Assembly: GCA_963765875.1 (NCBI GenBank)
Contig: CAVXYK010000024.1
Coordinates: forward strand, 1 to 49,831
Direction of reading: 5' to 3'
DNA: 49,831 nucleotides
Origin: JAWKOK01 sp963765875
Lineage (GTDB): Bacteria; Chloroflexota; Anaerolineae; Caldilineales; Caldilineaceae
The notes beneath the pieces were generated by a model. That model was not told the origin of the DNA and did no database searches. It saw nothing but the letters and a program-made list of their open reading frames with translations. Positions 18,724-27,521 of the stretch are shown one piece after another; position 1 is the first letter of the stretch; each line of letters begins with the position of its first letter. The translations under genes and the position numbers were made by a program.

Positions 18724-18756
18724 ATGTAGGGACAGGTCTGAGACCTGTCCCTACAT
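18724..18756. repeat. 33-bp perfect palindrome between importer and DUF4037 genes
   Basis: ATGTAGGGACAGGTCT at 18724-18739 pairs perfectly with AGACCTGTCCCTACAT at 18741-18756, with one central G. It lies 34 bases after the stop codon of the binding-protein gene and 28 bases before the DUF4037 start (minus strand). No T-run follows, so it may protect the upstream message or reduce read-through rather than end transcription fully. Confidence 0.75.
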
Positions 18757-18790
18757 CACATACTGTACGTATGATCGAAGCTAGACGGTT

Positions 18791-19954
18791 CTAGTTCGCA
18801 GCAGCTTCAACATTCTCAGCGTTGTAAATCGTGAACGGCCCCATGAGCACGCGCAGACCAGCGTCGCGTGTGGGGTCTTCTTCAATCGTGAAGGAGCCCA
18901 TGCGGCCGGCGTCGAAGCTCTGACCAGCCTCTGCCGTGATCTGGCCGGTGGCCAGGGCATAGGCAGCGTGATAGGTCAGATAGCCCAGGTCCACGAAGCT
19001 CCACAGTGCGAACTCAGGTGCGCAGCCGTTGAGCGTGTAGGAGACCATCTCCGCGGGCAAGCCCAGACCGGAAACCTTGACATCTTCACACAGTTCTTCA
19101 TCCTGCATGGCCTTGGCTGCAGAGGCGATACCTACCGTCGTCGGGGCCATGATCAGCTTGAGGTCCGGATACTTGTCGGTCAGTGCCAGAGCCTGGTTGT
19201 AAGAGTCCTCGGACTGGTCGTTACCGTAGACGGTGTCGACCAACTCGAGTGCGGCATATTTCTCGTCTGTCAGCGCCTCTATCATGGACTCGATCCAGGC
19301 GTTCTGATTGGCAGCATCAGGCGAGGCTGAAAGCACGGCGAACTGGCCGCCCTCTTCACCCATGATGCTCAGGGCCATGTCAGCCATGACTGTACCGGTT
19401 TCATCGAAATCGACCTGGGCGATGAAGAGATCTTCACCCTCGCTCGACGGAATCGGCGAGTCCCAGGTGACGACAGTCATGCCGGAATCTCGGGCATCCT
19501 GGGCCACAGGGCCGATCTGGTCGCCGGCGTTGTTAGAGATCATGATGGCGTCCACGCCTTGGGTGGCCGCAGTGGTGACGATCTCAATCTGGCCTGCCAC
19601 ACTGTTCTCGGGTGTGGGCCCAAGGAATTCGAGGGTGCCGGTGTTGCCCAATTCTTCATGGGCTTCCATGGCGCCTGTGTGGGCCTGGTCAAAGACCAGG
19701 ATGCCCAGGAACTTGGGCAACAGCACCATGTCGATGCCTTCACCGTCATCGGCCATTTCCTCACTTGCTTCAGCGGCTTCTTCTTCCGCCGGGGCCTCGG
19801 TCGCTTCGGCCGCAGCTTCTTCCTCTGCCGGCGCTTCAGTCGCTTCGGCAGCAGGCTCTGCGGCTTCGGGGGCCGGCGCCGCCGACGGTGCACAGGCGGC
19901 CAGCGCCATCACCATCACCAGCAACAGACCGACAATTTTCAGATACTTGGTCAT
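18791..19954 (-). CDS. Sugar ABC transporter substrate-binding lipoprotein (RbsB/LsrB-like, CUT2)
   Basis: Protein of 387 residues. The signal peptide MTKYLKIVGLLLVMVMALAA ends in a lipobox with C22, so the mature protein is lipid-anchored outside the membrane. A 45-residue low-complexity linker of Ala, Glu, Pro and Thr comes next, with the repeat EATEAPAEEEA twice. The periplasmic-binding-protein type I fold then follows (GVDAIMISNNAGDQIGPVAQ; VVTWDSPIPS; LKLIMAPTTVGIASAAKAMQ). Closest families bind rhamnose, ribose or autoinducer-2-like ligands. The ATG at 19954 is preceded by AGGAGGAGAAAG, an excellent RBS; a longer in-frame start at 20029 was rejected. It is the last importer gene in the operon, 134 bp after the permease. 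Confidence 0.93.
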   Translation of the reverse strand: MTKYLKIVGLLLVMVMALAACAPSAAPAPEAAEPAAEATEAPAEEEAAAEATEAPAEEEAAEASEEMADDGEGIDMVLLPKFLGILVFDQAHTGAMEAHEELGNTGTLEFLGPTPENSVAGQIEIVTTAATQGVDAIMISNNAGDQIGPVAQDARDSGMTVVTWDSPIPSSEGEDLFIAQVDFDETGTVMADMALSIMGEEGGQFAVLSASPDAANQNAWIESMIEALTDEKYAALELVDTVYGNDQSEDSYNQALALTDKYPDLKLIMAPTTVGIASAAKAMQDEELCEDVKVSGLGLPAEMVSYTLNGCAPEFALWSFVDLGYLTYHAAYALATGQITAEAGQSFDAGRMGSFTIEEDPTRDAGLRVLMGPFTIYNAENVEAAAN

Positions 19955-20088
19955 CTTTCTCCTCCTATGTTCAGTAAAAAAGTGATGGGACGCGGAGAAC
20001 ACAAATGCAACGGATAACGACGGACTCATTTCTAAAGATCAGTAGAAATCTGCTGAATCCGTGCCACCCGCGTCCCTTTAAAAACGAG

Positions 20089-21096
20089 TTACGTGGCGTC
20101 CTCCGACTCCGTGACGGGAATTGCCTGAGCGAGTTTCCTCTGCGTCCACTGGTCCTGCACAAGCTGTGCCAGATTGGGTACCAGGACCGATAGAATCAAC
20201 AACATACCGATGACACCGGTCTGGATATGGCCGCTGATGTTGGAGAGGGCCATGCCGTTGCGCAAATTGAGGATCAACAGAATCGAGAGACCAACGCCGA
20301 TCAACGAACCACTGCCACCGAAAATACTCACGCCGCCGAGCAGGACCATGGTAATGATATCCAGTTCAAACCCAAGTGCCAAGTCTCCGCGCACGGCCCC
20401 CAATCTAGCTGCGAAGAGGATGCCAGCCAACGCAGCCATGAAGCCGGATGCGGTGAAGATGATGAACTTGACCCGCTCGACCTTGACGCCCGAATAGCTT
20501 GCCACATCTTTGTTGTTGCCGATTACGTAGGTGTGGCGGCCAAAGCCCGAGTATTGTAGCACGATCAACGTAATGATGAATAGCGCCACAAAGAGGATCA
20601 TAGCTAGGGGAAACGGACCGATGAGCGGTTCCTGCCCCAGGCGGTCGAACCACTCGGGAAAGTCGCCGATGGAATGATCCTCCAGCAAAATGCGCGCCAG
20701 ACCACGAAAGCCGATCAGCCCGGCCAATGTGACGGCCAGCGAGGGCAGGCCCACGCGTGCGATCCAGAAACCGTTGAAGGCCCCTGCCGCTGCGCCCGCC
20801 AGCAACCCGACGACAATGCCGACGCCCATTGGCATGCCCAGTTCCCAGAGAAAGGCCAGGATGCAGGCCGCCAATCCCATGATCGATGCCACCGACAGAT
20901 CGATCTCAGCGTTGATGATGACCAACGTCATCACAAGCGCCACAATGATCTTCTCGATGGAGAGCATGAAGAGGTTGATGATGTTGTTGACGCTCAGATA
21001 GTAGGGCGTCATCAACATGTTGGCCACAATCGACATCAGCAACAGGATGAGCAGAAGCCCTTCCCAACTCTTGAGCCAGCGCAGGCTACGCTGCAT
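20089..21096 (-). CDS. Sugar ABC transporter permease (RbsC/LsrD-like)
   Basis: Inner-membrane permease of 335 residues with about nine hydrophobic segments from residue 10 to 310. The BPD_transp_2 signature is clear: ALVMTLVIINAEIDLSVASI near residue 60, the helical hairpin GFRGLARILL, and GGVSIFGGSGSLIGVGLSIL near residue 275, which contacts the ATPase. The ATG at 21096 lies behind GAGGAGG and overlaps the end of the upstream permease by 11 bases; longer starts would overlap that gene much further. It forms a heterodimer with the preceding permease. The substrate is expected to be a monosaccharide. Confidence 0.92.
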   Translation of the reverse strand: MQRSLRWLKSWEGLLLILLLMSIVANMLMTPYYLSVNNIINLFMLSIEKIIVALVMTLVIINAEIDLSVASIMGLAACILAFLWELGMPMGVGIVVGLLAGAAAGAFNGFWIARVGLPSLAVTLAGLIGFRGLARILLEDHSIGDFPEWFDRLGQEPLIGPFPLAMILFVALFIITLIVLQYSGFGRHTYVIGNNKDVASYSGVKVERVKFIIFTASGFMAALAGILFAARLGAVRGDLALGFELDIITMVLLGGVSIFGGSGSLIGVGLSILLILNLRNGMALSNISGHIQTGVIGMLLILSVLVPNLAQLVQDQWTQRKLAQAIPVTESEDAT

Positions 21097-22147
21097 GTTG
21101 CGCCTCCTCTTCCAGACTGCTGCGATCACTCTCTTGTTGCTGTTGTAACCGTCTAGCCCAGTGGGCACGCAGCCGGTTGAGCACGACCGCATCAATGGCG
21201 ACGGCAAAGAGAATCAACAGGCCAAGAATGGCATCACGCCAGAATTCACTGATCTCTAGCCAGCGGATCAAGCTCTGTTCCAACAGGTCGATGAGAATCG
21301 CTCCGAGCATGGCGCCGACGACCGTACCGGAGCCACCAAAGATATTGACGCCGCCGACGACAACTGCAGCCACCGACTGCAATTCAAGACCCAGTCCGGC
21401 GACCACAGTGATGTTCCCGAAGCGGGCCAGGAACATGAAACCGGCCAAGCCGGCCAGCGCGCCACAGAGCACGAAGGCCGAGAAGACCGTCCACTTCACG
21501 GGCAGGCCGACAAAGTCAGCGGCTTCCGGGTTGGAGCCGATGGCGTAGAGCCGCCGTCCCCAGGGGAAATACATGAGTATCAGTTGGAACAGCACCACCA
21601 CGACCACGGCGACAACCACCAACAGGCGGACATCCAGTTCGCCAATGGTGAAGACATCGAAGCGAGGCAGATCGACCAACCACTGGGGTAGTGATTGGGT
21701 AGTGACGGTCTTTGCGCCGGAGATCTCGACCAGCAGTGTGCGATAGATGGCCAATGTGCCCAGCGTCGTGATAATGGCCGGTACCCGGCCATAGGCAACC
21801 AGCAGTCCATTGACAGCACCCATTGCAGCGCCGACGCCGATGGCCAACAGCACCGCAGCCAGTGGCCACATCTCGTTGTGGTTGGCCAACTGCGTTCCCA
21901 CAACGTAGGCAGTGAAACCGACAATGGAGCCAACCGAGAGATCAATGTTGCGGGTCAGCACCACCAGCGTCTGACCGACGGCCACGACGGCAATGATGGC
22001 CGAGCTGGTGGCGATACGATTGAAAAACCGTGCCGAAAAATAATTATCGATCTGCGTGCCAAAAAAGAGCATGGCCATCAGAATCAACAGCAACAGGATG
22101 AGTTCACGAACCTGCTCCGGGCGAAACTTGCGATAGAACCAACTCAT
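21086..22147 (-). CDS. Sugar ABC transporter permease (RbsC/LsrC-like)
   Basis: Permease of 353 residues with about nine membrane segments. VVAVGQTLVVLTRNIDLSVG is the standard CUT2 motif, and GGVNIFGGSGTVVGAMLGAI the second one. The C-terminal tail of about 25 residues is unusually polar and glutamine-rich (ARRLQQQQESDRSSLEEEAQ). The start ATG overlaps the ATPase stop by four bases and the stop overlaps the next permease by 11 bases, so all three genes are coupled. Confidence 0.92.
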   Translation of the reverse strand: MSWFYRKFRPEQVRELILLLLILMAMLFFGTQIDNYFSARFFNRIATSSAIIAVVAVGQTLVVLTRNIDLSVGSIVGFTAYVVGTQLANHNEMWPLAAVLLAIGVGAAMGAVNGLLVAYGRVPAIITTLGTLAIYRTLLVEISGAKTVTTQSLPQWLVDLPRFDVFTIGELDVRLLVVVAVVVVVLFQLILMYFPWGRRLYAIGSNPEAADFVGLPVKWTVFSAFVLCGALAGLAGFMFLARFGNITVVAGLGLELQSVAAVVVGGVNIFGGSGTVVGAMLGAILIDLLEQSLIRWLEISEFWRDAILGLLILFAVAIDAVVLNRLRAHWARRLQQQQESDRSSLEEEAQHAA

Positions 22148-23685
22148 GCGCTCACCTGCTCAGATGGTAGCTGTTCTGTGCTCACCGGCTCTGTGCTCTG
22201 GCTCTGGCCCATGGCCGCAGTTAGTACCACCTCTTGGCTGGCTTCGGAGCGGTCGAAAATGGCCATCTGCTTGCCTTCACGCATGACCAGAATGCGATCA
22301 CTCATGGCCAACACCTCGGGCAGATCCGAGGAGATCAGGATGATGGCAATGCCATCGGCGGCCAGATCACCGATCATGCGGTGGACCTCGGCTTTGGCCC
22401 CCACATCGATGCCGCGTGTCGGCTCATCCAGGATCAGCAGCTTGGGTCGTGTGTTGAGCCACTTGGCCAGCATCACCTTCTGCTGATTGCCGCCCGAAAG
22501 CTTGGCAGCCTCGACCTGGACAGAAGGCGCCCGAATATTCAGCTGTTGCTGGAAATCCTCGGCCGTTTGATTCTCTTCATTCTTGCGCACTAACCCGAGG
22601 CGTGAAAGATATTGGCGCAGCATGGGCAGCGTGATGTTTGTGGCAATGGACATTGGCATCGTCAAACCCAATTGCCGACGATCTTCAGGGGCATATGCGA
22701 TCTGCAAATTGACTGCCTGCTGGGGCGACGTGATGCGGACTGACTTGCCCTCCAGCTCGATCTCGCCCTCATCGGCAGGCTCAATCCCGAAAATCGACAG
22801 CCCCACATCGGTCCGTCCTGCGCCGACCAGCCCGGCAAAGCCCAGCACCTCGCCACGATGGACATCAAAGTTGACGCCGGAGAAGGCGCCCTCCTTGGCC
22901 AGCCCTCGCACCGACAACAGCAGATCACCTTGAACATGTTCGCCGCGGGCAAAGAAATCATCCACCTTGCGACCGACCATGTCGGCGATAGCGCTCTCAG
23001 TTGTGTAGTCGGCCACCGGCCCCGTCGAAATGAACTGGCCATCGCGCAGAACGGTGATCCGGTCACAGTGTTGAAAGACCTCTTCGAGGCGATGACTGAT
23101 GAAGAGCAAGGCCACGCCCTGCTTACGCAAATTATCGGCCAGCAGGAAGAGTTGGTCGACCTCATGGGCCGAAAGCGAAGCAGTGGGTTCGTCCATGATC
23201 AAGACACGCACATTGAGCGAGATGGCCTTGGCGATCTCGACGGCCTGCTGTGAAGCCAACGTCAGCCCCCGGGCCTGGCTGCGCACATCCAGGTTGATAT
23301 CGAGCGTGGCCAGAATTTCCTCAGCCTCACGATACATATCGTTCCAGTGAACTACGGCGCCCCGATTTTTGTGGCTGATAAAGATATTTTCAGCCACATT
23401 GAGATCAGGGAAGATCATGGGTTCCTGGTAGATGGCGGCGATGCCATAGGTCTGGGCATCGATGGCGTTGGAAACAGTGACGGGTTCACCGCCCAGCCGC
23501 ATCTCGCCCCGATCCGCCTTGTAGACGCCGGTCATTACCTTGATCAGCGTGGACTTGCCGGCGCCGTTCTCGCCAAGCAATGCGTGGATCTCGCCCGGAT
23601 AAAGGTTGAGGGAAACATCATCCAGCGCCTGGGTCATATCAAAACGTTTGAAGATGTGTGACATCTCCAAAATGGGCGTTGTCAT
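22144..23685 (-). CDS. Sugar ABC transporter ATP-binding protein, double ABC cassette (RbsA/LsrA-like)
   Basis: Protein of 513 residues carrying two fused ABC domains. The first cassette has Walker A GENGAGKSTLIK and Walker B VLIMDEPTASLS; its signature region is degenerate (LTLASQQAVEIAKAI). The second lacks a canonical Walker A, as in RbsA, but has the signature LSGGNQQKVMLAKWL and Walker B LLILDEPTRGIDVGAK. This asymmetry is usual in the family. The ATG at 23685 (TTPILEM) or the one at 23697 (MEYPMTTP) may be used; the upstream extension to 23967 consists of repeat DNA and was rejected. It is the first gene of the importer operon; promoter elements were not found, and repeat arrays lie just upstream. 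Confidence 0.94.
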   Translation of the reverse strand: MTTPILEMSHIFKRFDMTQALDDVSLNLYPGEIHALLGENGAGKSTLIKVMTGVYKADRGEMRLGGEPVTVSNAIDAQTYGIAAIYQEPMIFPDLNVAENIFISHKNRGAVVHWNDMYREAEEILATLDINLDVRSQARGLTLASQQAVEIAKAISLNVRVLIMDEPTASLSAHEVDQLFLLADNLRKQGVALLFISHRLEEVFQHCDRITVLRDGQFISTGPVADYTTESAIADMVGRKVDDFFARGEHVQGDLLLSVRGLAKEGAFSGVNFDVHRGEVLGFAGLVGAGRTDVGLSIFGIEPADEGEIELEGKSVRITSPQQAVNLQIAYAPEDRRQLGLTMPMSIATNITLPMLRQYLSRLGLVRKNEENQTAEDFQQQLNIRAPSVQVEAAKLSGGNQQKVMLAKWLNTRPKLLILDEPTRGIDVGAKAEVHRMIGDLAADGIAIILISSDLPEVLAMSDRILVMREGKQMAIFDRSEASQEVVLTAAMGQSQSTEPVSTEQLPSEQVSA

Positions 23686-23835
23686 AGGGTATTCCATTTT
23701 GGGTGGTATTGGTTGGCAGACGAAGGATACAACAAGAATTGGGCAATGCCAAAATCGGCAGGAAGATTTCGAAATGGTTTGTGCTCCGATTCGGTTGCGA
23801 ATGGGGTTCGGTGGTCGGGATGTTTCGGGCGGGGG

Positions 23836-24300
23836 TTCGCATCGAATGGAATTTGGCTCCCAACAGCGAGAAGCGCCCTCAGGCGCTTTGTGTTGAGCAC
23901 CGGTTGCCGCGTCTCGGTATGCCTCGGGTATGGGGGCCAACGTTCTCGAAAGCCCTGCCGCCCGCACAGCGCCTGAGGGCGCTTTTCAGTGTTAGCCGCG
24001 GAATTTATTCCCGCGGCGTGGCGCTTTGTGTTGAGCACCGGCTGCCGCGTTTCGATATGCCTCGGATATAGGGGGCCAACGTTCTCGAAAGCCCTGCCGC
24101 CCGCACAGCGCCTGAGGGCGCTTCTCATTGTTAGCCGCGGAATTTATTCCCGCGGGCTGAGGGGCGCTTTGTGTTGTGCACAGGTTACCCCCTCTCGATA
24201 TGCCTCGGATATAGGGGGCAACGTTCTCGAGAGCCCTGCCGCCCGCGCAGCGCCTGAGGGCGCTTCTCTTTGTTAGCCGCGGAATTTATTCCCGCGGCGT
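23836..24300. repeat. REP-like array, left of the Y1 transposase: three tandem units of about 140 bp
   Basis: Three units start with GCGCTTTGTGTTG at 23883, 24021 and 24164. Each unit contains CAACGTTCTCGA, CAGCGCCTGAGGGCGCTT (stem GCGCC/GGCGC) and the near-perfect hairpin CCGCGGAATTTATTCCCGCGG at 23996-24016, 24135-24155 and 24277-24297. A head segment at 23845-23880, ATTTGGCTCCCAACAGCGAG, recurs on the right side at about 24920. Spacing between units varies by a few bases. The last hairpin ends 12 bp before the transposase stop codon. Confidence 0.85.
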
Positions 24301-24309
24301 GAATGTTGT

Positions 24310-24738
24310 CTACTCATCAATTTCGGGGCCAACGTTCCAATTCTCGATTTTCTCCCAATCCATAACCAACGTATTGCCAGCGTGATGCGCCCTCTGATTG
24401 AGTACATACGCCTTCACAGCATCAAGACGTTGATCAGACACACTGAAGACACCGTATCCTACTTGCCATTCGAATGCTCGATCATACTCCAGCGAAATGA
24501 AGCGAGAAGAACTGCCTTTGAACTGCTTCACAAACGCGGCCGGTGCAATGCTAGGGCGCAGCGCGGCCAAAACATGGATATGATCGGCCAGGCCACCAAT
24601 GTAGCAGAAAGGACAATGAAACTTGTTGGCTTCGTGATAGAGCCAGCGGTAGAGACTGGGTTCAATCCCTGGTGTAATAAGGGGGCGGCGAGCCTTCGTC
24701 GCCCACACAAAATGGTAGAACAATCGCCAATAGGCCAT
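24310..24738 (-). CDS. Y1-type HUH transposase, RAYT-like (IS200/IS605 family fold)
   Basis: Single-domain transposase of 142 residues. The HUH motif is D-HIH-VLAAL in GGLADHIHVLAALRP, and the catalytic tyrosine is in VKAYVLNQRAHH, with the usual Tyr, Gln and paired His spacing. Such enzymes nick single-stranded DNA at hairpin ends. Unlike a bare IS200, this gene is enclosed by arrays of hairpin repeats on both sides, which is the arrangement of REP-associated tyrosine transposases that keep and spread REP/BIME elements. Both catalytic motifs are intact, so it may be active. It lies between the importer operon and a zinc alcohol dehydrogenase. Confidence 0.88.
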   Translation of the reverse strand: MAYWRLFYHFVWATKARRPLITPGIEPSLYRWLYHEANKFHCPFCYIGGLADHIHVLAALRPSIAPAAFVKQFKGSSSRFISLEYDRAFEWQVGYGVFSVSDQRLDAVKAYVLNQRAHHAGNTLVMDWEKIENWNVGPEIDE

Positions 24739-24799
24739 GACAACCTCCGGGGGAATAAGAGTTGCTTTGGATATTCAGAATATCGTTCGGACAATGCAA

Positions 24800-25090
24800 T
24801 CCAACGTAGTCGAAAGCCCTATTGCCCGCGCAGCGCCTGCGAGCGCTTCTCATTGTTAGCCGCGGAATTTATTCCCGCGACGTAAGGGTCGCGTTCGTCG
24901 CCTTTCCGTCGAATGGGATTCCGCTCCCAACAGCGAGAAGCGCCCTCAGGCGCTTTGTGTTGAGCATCGGTTACCACGTTTCGATATGCCTTGGATATGG
25001 GGGCCAACGTTCTCAGAAGCCCTACCGCCCGCACAGCGCCTGAGGGCGCTTCTCATTGTTAGCCGCGGAATTCATTCCCGCGGCATGAGC
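24800..25090. repeat. REP-like array, right of the Y1 transposase: two units
   Basis: Two further copies carry the hairpin at 24860-24880 (last base changed, CCGCGA) and 25063-25083 (one internal change). Between them the head segment GCTCCCAACAGCGAG and GCGCCCTCAGGCGC recur in the same orientation as in the left array, so left and right arrays are direct, not inverted, repeats around the gene. The right array ends nine bases before the stop codon of the alcohol dehydrogenase gene. The stretch 24739-24799 shows nothing else. Confidence 0.82.
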
Positions 25091-25092
25091 GT

Positions 25093-26097
25093 TTACACGA
25101 ATGGATCGTATCGGATCAACACCTTACCCGTGCGCCCGGCAGCAAATTCCCGAAACGCCAGATCGGCCTCATCCAACGAAAACTGATCGGTGATCAGACT
25201 CTCCACCGGCAACCCATCTCGATAGAGCGCCAGCATGGGCGTGAACTGGGCGAAGTGGTAGAACCACGAGCCCACGGCCGTGATGTCGCGGCGGATAAAA
25301 TGCTCGGACGGCGACAGCTCGACGGCAGGCTGTTCGCCGTTCATCACCACCGTGCCGCCGGTACCCACGGCGCCAAAGCAGTGCAGCAGCGTCTGCGGAC
25401 GACCCGCGGCCTCAATGCAGACATCCGCGCCGTGGCCCTCTGTTAAATCGGCGATGGCCTGGACAGGATCGACGCCACCGGCATCGATGGCGTGGTTCGC
25501 GCCCAATTCACGGGCTAGTTCAAGCCTTGTGGGCGAAATATCGACTGCGATCACGCTTCGCCCCAGATAGCTCTGCATCATTGTGTTGCCCAGGCCAATC
25601 GGGCCGACGCCAAAGATGGCAACGGTCTGGATCGACGGGTCGGCGATCTTGCGGGATGTGTGGTAGGGCACGCCCAGTCCGTCGCCCGCCAGCAGCACGC
25701 CTGCTTCCCAGGAGAGATCGTCGGGCAGGGGGTGGCAGGCGTTGGCCGCGATCAGGATGCGCTCGGCGTGCATGTTGCCGTAGAAGCGCCGATCCGGGCA
25801 CCAGGTGTAGCGGCCCTGCTTGCATTCGTCGCATACACCGCAGCCTGCGATGGCACTCAAGCCCACACGTTGACCTACGTGGAGCGTGGTCACACTGGAG
25901 CCCAGCAGGGCGACCGTACCCGCGGCTTCATGGCCGCCGTTGCCGGCTGATCCGTCAGGTCCGCGATAGCCGTGCAACTCGCTGCCGCACAGGGCCGAGA
26001 CCGCGGTTTCGATCACAACTTCGTCAGGGCCGGGTGTTGGGTCGGACGCTTCGGTCACGGATATGTTGCCGTTGCCTTCCAATTTCACCATGCGCAT
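25093..26097 (-). CDS. Zinc-dependent alcohol/polyol dehydrogenase (MDR family)
   Basis: Medium-chain dehydrogenase of 334 residues. Catalytic zinc ligands are the C of SALCGSELHGY and GHE of NGGHEAAGTV. The structural zinc site with four cysteines is complete in CGVCDECKQGRYTWC. The Rossmann motif FGVGPIGLG and the acidic VIAVDISPTRLELA indicate NAD(H). The family oxidises sorbitol, threonine, xylitol or similar polyols. The ATG at 26097 has GGAG at good distance; the upstream extension lies in repeat DNA. It is followed (upstream on the map) by the RAYT block and preceded by a Gfo/Idh/MocA gene in the same direction, likely one pathway. Confidence 0.92.
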   Translation of the reverse strand: MRMVKLEGNGNISVTEASDPTPGPDEVVIETAVSALCGSELHGYRGPDGSAGNGGHEAAGTVALLGSSVTTLHVGQRVGLSAIAGCGVCDECKQGRYTWCPDRRFYGNMHAERILIAANACHPLPDDLSWEAGVLLAGDGLGVPYHTSRKIADPSIQTVAIFGVGPIGLGNTMMQSYLGRSVIAVDISPTRLELARELGANHAIDAGGVDPVQAIADLTEGHGADVCIEAAGRPQTLLHCFGAVGTGGTVVMNGEQPAVELSPSEHFIRRDITAVGSWFYHFAQFTPMLALYRDGLPVESLITDQFSLDEADLAFREFAAGRTGKVLIRYDPFV

Positions 26098-26522
26098 AAG
26101 GTTGACTCCATTTTTTGTTACTCGACAATGATGCAGGTGCGGTTTACAATCGCACGATCTGCGGAATTTTTGTTTTTTGGGGATCATGCCGTCGCTTGAA
26201 CATTGGCGGATGGGTCGGGTAATGGCGTCGGGCGGGCACATGATCGGCGGCGGCGGCGGTCGCCTTGGTCAATTGGGATGGTCTTTGCGCCGCCGACCAT
26301 GTGCCCCTACGAGAACGCGTCGATCTGCGGAATATTTGGTGTTTTTTTTCGGGATCAAGCCGTCGTTTGAACATTGGTCGATGGGTTGGGTAATGGCGTC
26401 GGGCGGGCATGTGAACCCGACGATTTGTTCGTTCTTCAACAGGCCGCACCGACAATGCCCACGCCCTATCCGTGTCCCATCCTTGTTTCATCTGTGGAAA
26501 TCTGTGGCAAAGAGGGCTGCGC
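26098..26522. repeat. Intergenic region with an 88-bp direct repeat; no gene
   Basis: Two direct copies of about 88 bp begin with GATCTGCGGAAT at about 26156 and 26323 and end with GGCGTCGGGCGGGCA at about 26240 and 26407. They share GAACATTGG and GGTAATGGCGTCGG and differ at about ten positions. The DNA between copies includes a GGC-rich tract and another copy of the word ACCATGTGCCC. No reading frame through it resembles a known protein. Confidence 0.65.
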
Positions 26523-27521
26523 TCAACCCAACAGAAACGCCTCATCCAACACCACCGGCGCGCCCGTCGCAATCGACCGCTTGATCCCGGCCTCAAACTG
26601 TAACTCTTGCAACCCGGCCAGGCCCGGCACCGGCGGCGGATCCCCAACCCGGATCGAATCCAGGTAGGCGTTGATCGAACTGCCGAAGGAGGCCCGGTAC
26701 TGGTCCCAGCGCGAGACATCTCGGGGCAGATCGTAGACCTCATGCAGGCCGTTGCGATAGTCAAGCACCTCCATCGATCCGTCCAGATCGCGCATGCGGC
26801 AGCGGCCATGCTCGTAGGCAAAGGTCAACTCGTAGAGCGGCAGTTTGAAGTCAATGCCACACGTGCCGACGATGGTCCCCGTTGCGTCGTTGGCCATACG
26901 CACAGCCGCGGTCACGGCTGTCACGTTCTCGCTGCCCATGCATGGCCCCGGTTGTCCGCTGGCCAAGGCTGTGATGACCTCGGCCGGCCCCATGAAGTCG
27001 AGCACCAGGTCGATGCAGTGGCTCCAACAGGCGTAGTGGACCAGACCGGTGAAGTGAACCGGTTGCCCCAAGTCCCGCTCGGTGATGATGGCTTTCGCGC
27101 GTTGTGTCTGCTCAAAGAAGCGATAGTTGAAGACCATGGCGGTCTCAGTTCCGGCAGCCTGGGCGCGCTGAAGCAGTTCTTTGCCTTTGGCGAAGTCGTC
27201 CTCGCTGACATCGGCCTGGCCACGCATGGCCACCAGCGGCTTTTCAAAAAAGACGCGCCTGGGCTTGTGGGCCAGCAAGGCATCAGCGGCCTGATAGCGA
27301 TCGGTCTCCATGGTCAGAACGAGCACGGTGTCGGGGTCGCCGGCCATCAGTTCGCCAATTGACCCGGCAACGCTGCCGCCGTACTTGTCGGCCATGGCCT
27401 GGGCCTTGGCCTGTGTGCGGTTGTAGTAGCTGAGGACGACATCATCGTTCTTGACGATGTGGGGAAGGTAGTTCTGATCGGCCACCTTGCCGGTGCCGAC
27501 GACGGCGACGCGTATCGTCAT
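26523..27521 (-). CDS. Gfo/Idh/MocA-family oxidoreductase
   Basis: NAD(P)-dependent sugar or cyclitol oxidoreductase of 332 residues. The N-terminal Rossmann domain begins MTIRVAVVGTGKVADQNYLP, and RRVFFEKPLVA holds the EKP signature whose lysine is catalytic. YACWSHCIDLVLDFMG carries the conserved His and Asp of the active site. The C-terminal half is the usual alpha/beta substrate domain. The ATG at 27521 is preceded by GGAG; 12 more codons upstream are not conserved. It is one of three members in this window, not close copies of each other. Confidence 0.9.
   Translation of the reverse strand: MTIRVAVVGTGKVADQNYLPHIVKNDDVVLSYYNRTQAKAQAMADKYGGSVAGSIGELMAGDPDTVLVLTMETDRYQAADALLAHKPRRVFFEKPLVAMRGQADVSEDDFAKGKELLQRAQAAGTETAMVFNYRFFEQTQRAKAIITERDLGQPVHFTGLVHYACWSHCIDLVLDFMGPAEVITALASGQPGPCMGSENVTAVTAAVRMANDATGTIVGTCGIDFKLPLYELTFAYEHGRCRMRDLDGSMEVLDYRNGLHEVYDLPRDVSRWDQYRASFGSSINAYLDSIRVGDPPPVPGLAGLQELQFEAGIKRSIATGAPVVLDEAFLLG

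Noticed and set aside
23686..23967. N-terminal extension of the sugar ABC ATPase
   Set aside because: The extension translates REP-type repeat DNA and is absent from the RbsA family; the start at 23685 or 23697 fits the family.
24310..24885. Plus-strand frame across the transposase (from 24382)
   Set aside because: It is the antisense shadow of the Y1 transposase, which has both catalytic motifs on the minus strand.
23836..25090. CRISPR array
   Set aside because: Units are about 140 bp, have internal hairpins, no unique spacers of constant length and no cas genes; this is a REP-type array.
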